This document shows positions 19,564 through 26,412 of a DNA stretch of 26,412 nt, piece by piece. Source of the stretch: Entrophospora sp. SA101 (Eukaryota > Glomeromycota > Glomeromycetes > Entrophosporales > Entrophosporaceae). A program made the position numbers and the translations under genes. A model generated the notes under the pieces. That model searched no databases. It was given only the letters and a program-made list of their open reading frames with translations, and was not told the origin of the DNA. The DNA is taken from assembly GCA_958430865.1 (NCBI GenBank), contig CAUDNR010004079.1:148892-175303 (forward strand), written 5' to 3'. Numbering within the stretch: the first letter of the stretch is position 1; the number at the start of each line of letters is the position of its first letter.

Positions 19564-20650
19564 AAATTTATAAATTAATACAATTTTTTTTTTCTGGCAT
19601 TACATCACGTGTGATAATTGATTGGGAAATCTTTGTTAAAACTGGCGTTTAAAGACTTTAAAATAAAAGTTATTTGGAAGTTATTATCAAGAATATTTCT
19701 AGAACATTTTTAGATTCCCATTTTAAATTCGTAGTTGTATATCAGATATATCTTTACATGAGTTATTGTACATATTAATAGGTCAAATCCACACCCATAT
19801 CAACATTATATTAATTAATATTTTAGTCGTTACACAAATTTTATAAATAAAATTTCTCTTATATATACGTACATATCTTTAACGTTCGCCCTATATGCTT
19901 CTAAAAAAAGTCGTATATATATATATATTTCTTTTTATTAATCAATTTTTACGAGGCTAAATGGAATATTTTTAACATTAAAAAAGGTATATAAGCATAA
20001 AAATTTTATTTACATCATCATCGTCGTCGTCGTCGTCGTCGTTGGCAATGATTACTTTATTTGCTAAACGTACTCGAATGACTGTTTGTTTTCTGGAGAA
20101 TTGTTAGGCTGATTACTAGTAGGTTTATTGGTCAGGTAAAATGATCGTCAATATGTTTGACACAATTACCGATACCACCGCTAATTCCCGATTTTAAGTT
20201 GGTTGACACAAAGAGAGATTTTATATTTCTTCCGAAATACGATGGTGGCTGCTACCTCCTTCCTCTTGATTATTGTTTTTTTTTCTTACCAAAATGATTC
20301 GAAAATCTTTCTATAAATTTCATCTATTTTCTCCTTTAGAAATAAAAAGTTGATGGAAAGAAAAACGCTGCAATGAAGTTAAAGAGTTAATAAATGATAA
20401 AAATTATTTCATAAGCATACAATGTTGTATATGTTTTTCAACAGCTCTTCAATGATGATAAGAAAATAATCGTCATCAGAATTTGGTGTTATCTGACTTT
20501 TTGTTTAATAGCCAATTATGAATTGGTGATGAGCCTTCAACTTATTAACTTTAACTTTACATCCCTTTGTTCAAAAATTAAAGAACACAAAAAGAAATGT
20601 CTACTATTGAAGAAACTTCATTTATGAAAATTATATCTATAATATATAAT
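19564..20650. other. Intergenic, includes (TCG)n tract
   Basis: No gene is supported. A TCA-to-TCG trinucleotide run lies at about 20012-20042. The tract just after it and the region to 20600 have scattered short open frames without domain signatures. Confidence 0.6.
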
Positions 20651-21115
20651 TTATTTCACTGTTACCTATATAGTTTCCAAAACATCTTCAAAAGAGGAAA
20701 CCCAAAATGATACTTCCATCATTACAAATCAACAAGAGTATAGGCGTGGACTGACGAGGGAATTGAGAAGAGTTGCATTTTACCAGGAATCGGTTTTGGA
20801 TAAAATTTCTCTGAAAAAATTGGTATTGAAAAAATGAAAATTTTTTTAAAGTTAATTGTTTTTATATTTTTATTAACAAAAAAATACCTCAACACTAGCA
20901 ACAACCTGAATCTGATCTCCCATCTTTGTCAACAACTAATAATAATAAAATAAATACTAATGGTAATAGTGGTAGTGGTAGATGATATGACATTCCAGAA
21001 AAAATTAAAGAATCGCGGAATTGAATCTTTATCCCCAATACAAGCTGCGGACTTTAAACCGATATGTAACAGAAAAGATGTTTTGGTCAGAGAAAAAGGG
21101 GTTCAAAAAAATTTT
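20650..21115 (+). pseudogene. DEAD-box RNA helicase fragment (DDX21-like Q-motif region), broken
   Basis: Near 20999-21100 the plus strand reads KKLKNRGIESLSPIQAADF, then KPICNRKDVLVR. This is the Q-motif region of DEAD-box helicases (RGIxxLFPIQAxxF...GKDVLARARTGTGKT), closest in wording to nucleolar helicase DDX21/RH7 types. The next expected motif, GTGKT, is missing: the frame continues EKGVQKN into a T run. Just upstream another frame reads YDIPEKIKES, which fits the preceding family segment, so a frameshift lies between. Ser/Thr/Asn-rich pieces (SKTSSKEETQNDTS at about 20680 and QQPESDLPSLSTTNNN at about 20900) may be remains of a low-complexity N-terminus. I read it as a pseudogene. Confidence 0.55.
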
Positions 21116-21457
21116 TTTTCTTCATTTATGAGTTAATAATTTAGATTTAGATTTTTTTTGTTAGGCCGAAATTAATAAAATTACCGATAACTGAAACCAT
21201 ATCATCATCTTCCACATTATCCCAAAAAGTGACAATAATGACAATCAACCAAAGAATCAACAAACAAACCAGCTTGAAAACTATATACTTGTGATATTGC
21301 TTTTGTTATATTTCAATTGAATTTGAATCCATGACAAAAAGCTTTTACAATGTATCAGATATTTGGTGGGCACACCAAGCAGAATACTAAATTATGCGAA
21401 TTATGGGCAATTTAAAATTAGCAGAATTGAAAATCTGATAAAGTGTATAAAATATTA
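21116..21457. other. Intergenic, nothing recognised
   Basis: AT-rich, no coding signature. A GGGCACACCAAGCAGAAT motif at about 21368 resembles GGGCACAACAAGCAGAAT in the BTB spacer at about 5948, suggesting a shared dispersed repeat. Confidence 0.5.
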
Positions 21458-21465
21458 GATACCGG

Positions 21466-21785
21466 TAGGGATGGGGCGGTTTCATTAACTAACGGTTTGA
21501 ACTCGGTTTGGTTTTTTGGAACCGTTCAAACCGGTTACACATGTTCAAATTGTGACATAAAAAATTTTTTTCATGATCGGATACATGCTGAAATGGATTT
21601 TGTGTTGATGAAAACTGGTTTTTGGTATGGACGTATTTCCAAAAGGGAGGATTCTATCATTTGAAATTGAAATTCATTATCTTTCTTGGTATTTTAATAA
21701 AGGTTCGTGTAATGTTGTTCAAAAAACTGTTCAAACTGTTCGAATCAGTTCCACGAAACCAAACCAACCGAACTCTTCATCCCTA
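21466..21785. mobile_element. hAT-type MITE, 320 bp, with perfect 8-bp target site duplication
   Basis: The ends are TAGGGATG and CATCCCTA, flanked by the identical 8-mer GATACCGG at 21458-21465 and 21786-21793. Inside each end are related GGTTTGGTT-type subterminal repeats (TCGGTTTGGTTTTTTGG at left; on the other strand TTCGGTTGGTTTGG). The 8-bp duplication and YARGG-type end fit hAT. There is no transposase. Overlapping short open frames are non-coding. Confidence 0.93.
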
Positions 21786-21793
21786 GATACCGG

Positions 21794-22670
21794 AAAGGAA
21801 AAAACAGTACATTAACCGTATTTTTTACGGAAACAGAAAAAATGTACGGAAATATTCCTGTGAAAAGTGCAGAAAGAACTTGGAGATGGGTCTGGATGTG
21901 TATACATCCAAGCATGTGCATTATATACGAAGTTTGTTGGTTCACAGAGCAAATCCAGACATACGATCCGGACTTAATCCTGCTTTTATTGTGTATTTTT
22001 CTGGGGCCACACTTGGCATAGAGGTGCAGTTTTTGGATGTACATTTACAATGTATCCCCTTGCTAGATCTCACTATACATTTGATTGTTGTCAATCAATT
22101 TATTTTATACCATAGCATCATCAATGATGCATTTTGGCATTTAACATTAGTAATTAATATTAGTCATTCACTATTAATCATTCTATTTATTATATTTATT
22201 GGACAAAATCATGTAAAAAGTCATGTTGTTTGTAATACTTCAAGAAGTATAAATACACTTGAAAATTTCCTTCAATTTTTTAATAAAAACTGTAATTAAT
22301 TAATAGAGCCGGTGTTATTGATTTCATAATCCTTTCTGATAATTAATGGTTTGGCTAACCTTTTAACTATTAGTTAGTAACCCTTTTGATTTTACTATAT
22401 TGATTGTAATGACGCCTCAAGCAGTATATTTCTATTTTTTTTTAGAACATATGAAGCTGGAAAGAAAACCTTGCACTTGACCAGAACTAGGGTCTCTATT
22501 TGAATAAAATAAAAACAAATAATTTGAAATAAAACAAAGAATAATTAATTCGAAAATAAAATGAATAATTCAAAATAAAATGAATAATTCGAATAAGAAT
22601 TTGCATTACAAATTTACAAATAGAACACTAGCGGAAATGAAGGTGAAATTTGAATTTTATTTATTGAGAG
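21794..22670. other. Intergenic, with short tandem repeat
   Basis: An open frame of 139 codons at 21880-22299 has no recognisable domain and I do not call it a gene. A degenerate 19-20 bp tandem repeat based on AATAATTCAAAATAAAATG occurs about three times at about 22520-22600. Confidence 0.55.
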
Positions 22671-23776
22671 TAAAGCTCCGAAACGGGTCGGGCTAACCTG
22701 AAAGTTTTTAGGTCGGATTTAAAAATTTTGACACGAAAACTTTTTGGACTGTACCAATTATACTTGAGATCAAAATCATTAAATTGCAATTAAAAATCCT
22801 AAAAATTTGCATCATAATTTTATACAATTGACACAAGATGCAATTCGTGATGTAGTCTCAATCCATGGTGCAAATATGATTCATGACAATTTATTAGCTA
22901 ACAAAACCTTTTTAGCTATGAAGCATTGATGTTAACATTAAAAATTAATAAATTAAAAAGTTTTCATGCAATAAATAAAGAGTTTTATATGTGGTTAAAG
23001 TTTGAATTAATTCATACACACATCATGGTTGTGTTTTGTATAGTGATGGTGGCTGAAATTATTTTAACAAATCTGAAATAGTTTATCCATAGAAATTAGG
23101 AATTTAGGCTCTTAAACTACTGACGAAACTTAAACTATGGGCAAACTCATAAACTGTGGTTAAATTGTCAAACCTATGACCAAAGTTTTATGATGATTAT
23201 CATAAAAATAATGTCATTTTTTGACCCAATTCGTTTTGTAATAATAAAACAAATCAATTCTTTTTTTTTGTTCAATAAAACACTTTTGTGGTCGGAAATT
23301 AAACTGCAGAGTTTAATCGACCGTTCGGTTTTCACCTGCAGTTTAGGTTTCGCCAACTTCACCACAAAATTAGGCCTAAACTATGATTAGTTCCGGTCGT
23401 CATCCACCAGCCTTGTGTCTATTGTGTCACGAATTGTCTTGAATTACGTCTTGCATCACGAATTGCCTTGAGCTACATCTTGCGTCACTAATTGAGTTCT
23501 ACATCTCTCGCATCATGAATTGTGTTTTGCGTCATGCATGACACAAATTACAGCTTTTAAACCACTATAACTGTTTCGCTTTTTATAATTAATTAATTAT
23601 TATTATTTGAATTTATGTAAATCACAAAATTTTCTTATTAACCCGAAATCAACCCGAAAATTTCGGGTCGGGTTTGCCTTTAAAACATTCGGGCCAAGCC
23701 CGAACCCGACTCGAAATTTCGGGTTGAGCTCGGGTTGACACTTAACCCACCCGAACCCGACCCGTTAGGAGCTTTA
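22671..23776. mobile_element. Non-autonomous TIR element (~1.1 kb) with GGGTCGGG-type ends
   Basis: The left end TAAAGCTCCGAAACGGGTCG and the inverted right end TAAAGCTCCTAACGGGTCGG are terminal inverted repeats. The right subterminal region holds many CCCGAA/GGGTCGGG repeats. Degenerate CATCACGAATTG repeats (about 23425-23540) have an inverse relative (CAATTCGTGATG) at about 22841. There is no transposase ORF. The flanking 8-mers (ATTGAGAG and ATTAATAT) match at only five positions, so target duplication is not convincing. Probably an old hAT-like derivative. Confidence 0.7.
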
Positions 23777-23876
23777 ATTAATATTAAATTATTATCTGCA
23801 ATTTATATGTTAACATATAATTAGCAGTTTATCTGAATTTTCTGTGATTATAAATCACTATTCTATAATTTATACA

Positions 23877-24540
23877 GAACATGAACAAATTTTACAAGAT
23901 GAATTAAAAGAAGCAATATTAACACATTCACAATCAATAACTTTTCATGAATCTAGTAATGGAGGAAATAATTTTGATAATTCATTAATTCCAACATTTA
24001 AAATTTATTGATTATGGACTAAATAATTTAAGAAGTATTTCACCAAATATTGAATCAGTGAGGATAAATATTACATATCAACTAGATCTATTAGACTTGT
24101 CTGATTTATTAATATCAATGGAAAAACTCTTAAAGATCTGGATGTTAGCTATGAAAATTATTATGACTTTACAAATAGCAAATTTGTGAGGAAGCTATTT
24201 CAATCAATTGTACAATCTTGTAAAAATTTAGGAATTAATGGAAGTGCTCAATAATTGTACAAAGTTAAAAAGTTTACTTGGTAATGCTTTTGATGATTCT
24301 TATTTGTGTGAAGCTAAATTTTGTGGACTTGATGGTGATAAAATATTAACAGTATTAAATCAAACACTAAAAAAAATTAGGATCAATAATTTGTACTTGT
24401 GAGGTTTTTAATGATTTTTCATTAAATATTCTAATGAAGAATTAGAAAGGATTTAAAACCTTTAACACTGAAATTTCATAATTGTGGTAATGAATGTGGT
24501 GCATTAAAAAAAAAAAATATTAAAAAAATATCAAAGATTT
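23877..24540 (+). pseudogene. F-box/LRR-like protein relic, multiply broken
   Basis: Successive frames read EHEQILQDELKEAILTHSQ, then LNNLRSISPNIESVRINI, then KTLKDLDVSYENYYDF with FVRKLFQSIVQSCKNL, then LNNCTKLKSLLGNAFDDSYL, then LTVLNQTLKKIRINNLYL, and PLTLKFHNCGNECGAL. The rhythm of Leu-rich repeats with SCKNL and NCTKL motifs is that of the F-box/LRR-like proteins greatly expanded in Glomeromycotina. At least four frame changes or stops interrupt it and no start or F-box is visible. It may start at an exon boundary (TATACAG acceptor at about 23876). A pseudogene is the best reading. Confidence 0.65.
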
Positions 24541-26276
24541 AGGATTTTTAAATTAATTAATAATATTTAAAATTATTTCAAGAGTTTTTATGTAATTTTA
24601 TCATTTAGTTATATACACAATATTTTTATTTATTATTATTATAATATTATTTAATAAAGTTAATTCAGGGAAATACTTAGCTAGAAATAAGACTCTAGTA
24701 AAATCGCTATGATGAGTTATTTGGTTTGTTTTACTTATTTACTCTTTTCAACTGCATCTCCATGTTTGCAAGTCAGTTTTATGCAGTTGTAATTGACTCT
24801 CTGAATATTTATCAAATATGTCTTTAAATGAACATGAAAAAGTCTTGGGTGGTTGTCTTTATTTGGCATTGTAGGAATTCGAATAATTTCTATACACAAA
24901 AAGAATAAAAAAAAGAATAAATAATTGAAATTCAAGCCAATGTATGTCTCTTATTAAAAAAAAAAAAATTAATATGTAAACCTTTGTGGATTAAAGTGGA
25001 TTATTGAACTATGTATTTAGCGAGCCTATTGGCATCATAAAAATATGGTACTGTTGTATGATATATGCCTTCTTTGGGCTTACAAAAATGTCACGAATTT
25101 TTTGCAGAAAAGATCGTCAAAGGCAAATTAAATTTCGAGGTGTGACTGTAAAACATTCTAGAATCGATTTCCATTTATGGTATACCCCCAGACTGTAATT
25201 GAAAGCTTTTCATTAGTGGTTATTAAATTACTCCCTTCCCCCTCTATTTTTCAAAAAAAAAAATGATGTTAACAAATAATCAAGCTTCTTGATAGTTGGA
25301 TAGTCTAAAATAAAGTATACGAAACTTTCTCAAATTATCAAAATTACTAATATTGTTATTATCTATTATTTCATTAACATTAAAATATGGTGGCTTCTCC
25401 AATGTTATTTTGTGTTGAAAAATTTCATCATTTACTAATAGACAATTTTGTCAATATTTCAATGTTGCGCTGTTATCATAATAGAAGGGATCTCTACATA
25501 AAGTTGGAATGTTGATTGATATGTGGCATTGTTTATTGACAAGAATGTAAGAGTAAAGGGTTTTTGATTTAAATTTGTTTGTTGCATGATAAAAAATGAA
25601 TAAATTGGTGAGGCTCTCTTTTGTCTTTTTTTGTTTCATTTAAATGAATGATTACCTTTAAAATTCTCTATTGGTAGTACGATATTAATTTTTAGTTACA
25701 ACTTTTAAATTCGTAACTTTTTTAATTAATAAAATGGGACCAAACCAAAATTTGTCAAATGATGAGGGTTGACTTTAGATAAAGATAATCAAAGTGTGTA
25801 TATGTATATATATCTGAGAACAAAAATAGTCATTCTAGTTACTTAAATAAAGGCATGAACATTTGTCTGATTAATTACATGGCGTTTGTAAATACAATCC
25901 AAGCAGCGTCTTTTTAAAGAATGAAACGACAATTGAAAGGAAAGCCCAGGAATGAGAAGGACAAAAGCAAACATGAAAAGAAGAGCAATTATTGGAGAAA
26001 CTGCTGAAAGTACAAACAATCTTTGTATACAAACACAGGTTTTTTGTATCAATTTTCTTATAAATAATTTATTAAAAAAGCAAATATTAATTTCACTATA
26101 TATTTCACAACTAATATTAAAATATAATCTTGTTGGAGAAATAAAGTATTTTTAAACTCTCGCATTTCAAACATACTGTATGTGATTAAATTTCTCGTAT
26201 ATACAAAAAAATTTTTTGCATATTTTGATTTCTATAAAAAAAATGAATGAATTTTTTACTTCAGGGATAAGGTATA
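24541..26276. other. Intergenic region, no gene supported
   Basis: AT-rich, with long A runs. Open frames at 24735-24935, 25004-25198, 25451-25639 and the opposed pair near 25843-26155 show no domain or intron structure that would make them credible. Confidence 0.55.
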
Positions 26277-26412
26277 TGGTGCGAATCATCTAAAGACATC
26301 ACGTGCTGCGCCACTTGCCGAAAATTTTTATGCTAATCTTGCTTTATAAAGAATCCAATAAATCCAAATTTGTAAAAGATCTGTGACTTTGTCACGTGAA
26401 TAATTGGTAAAA
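26277..26412. mobile_element. Partial copy of the 4353-4760 TIR element, continues past right edge
   Basis: It starts with TGGTGCGAATCATCTAAAGA after TATA and is the reverse complement of about 4611-4757, with a few indels (for example one TTTATA unit fewer). Only one terminus is inside the window. Confidence 0.88.

Noticed and set aside
21880..22299. 139-codon open frame
   Set aside because: No recognisable domain, hydrophobic AT-rich second half, overlapping antisense frame; probably chance or part of an unknown repeat.
23174..23390. Overlapping open frames on both strands
   Set aside because: Both lie inside the TIR element 22671-23776 and lack any transposase motif.
25843..26155. Opposed 67-69 codon open frames
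   Set aside because: Mirror-image frames with no domain and no splice context.
1..26412. tRNA or rRNA genes
   Set aside because: No cloverleaf with conserved TTCGAATC-type arm or rRNA core sequence was noticed on either strand by eye; a tRNAscan-SE run would settle it.

Overview
The window looks like nuclear DNA of an arbuscular mycorrhizal fungus (Glomeromycotina, Rhizophagus-like). The reasons are strong AT richness, short (about 80-110 bp) GT-AG introns, and the gene mix: BTB-BACK(-TLDc) genes in tandem, a zinc-ribbon protein kinase fragment of the type expanded in these fungi, an F-box/LRR-like relic, and many short inverted-repeat elements. Genus and species cannot be proven from the sequence alone.

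Layout. Positions 1-11165 hold a BTB-BACK gene array, all on the minus strand: gene 0 (1-1024, 5'-truncated, with the start of a TLDc domain, running off the left edge), gene 1 (3057-4197, two frameshifts), gene 2 (6363-7519, intact), gene 3 (8295-9444, intact), and a decayed 3' relic of gene 4 (about 10905-11162). A complete nine-exon SUMO-activating enzyme subunit gene (AOS1/SAE1-type, plus strand, 1054-2829) sits between genes 0 and 1. Several non-autonomous DNA elements lie around the array: an 82-bp hairpin in front of BTB start codons, a TIR element at 4353-4760, and a hAT-type MITE at 5453-5707.

Positions 12874-13314 encode the N-terminal part of a kinase. At 13315 the sequence switches to an apparently exact reverse-complement copy (1074 bp) of 7284-8357, which stops at a gap of exactly 1000 N (14389-15388). 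The inverted copy, the gap and the broken kinase together suggest a misjoin or a very recent rearrangement. Beyond the gap is the first exon of a UDP-glucose 6-dehydrogenase gene (minus strand, reading into the gap), then an unrecognised degenerate coding stretch, a five-exon Kre9/KNH-like GPI-anchored secreted protein gene (16920-17893, minus), and a four-exon eIF3 subunit h gene (18215-19563, plus).

From 19564 to the end I see mostly relics and elements: a DEAD-box helicase fragment, a hAT-type MITE with 8-bp target duplications (21466-21785), a larger TIR element (22671-23776), an F-box/LRR-like pseudogene (about 23877-24540), and a partial copy of the 4353-4760 element at the right edge. 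The housekeeping genes (SUMO E1 subunit, eIF3h, UGDH) are functionally unrelated. No operon-like or defence-like system is visible. The most informative biology is the evolution of the BTB array (conversion tract, shared frameshift, loss of TLDc, promoter hairpin) and the suspect inverted duplication.
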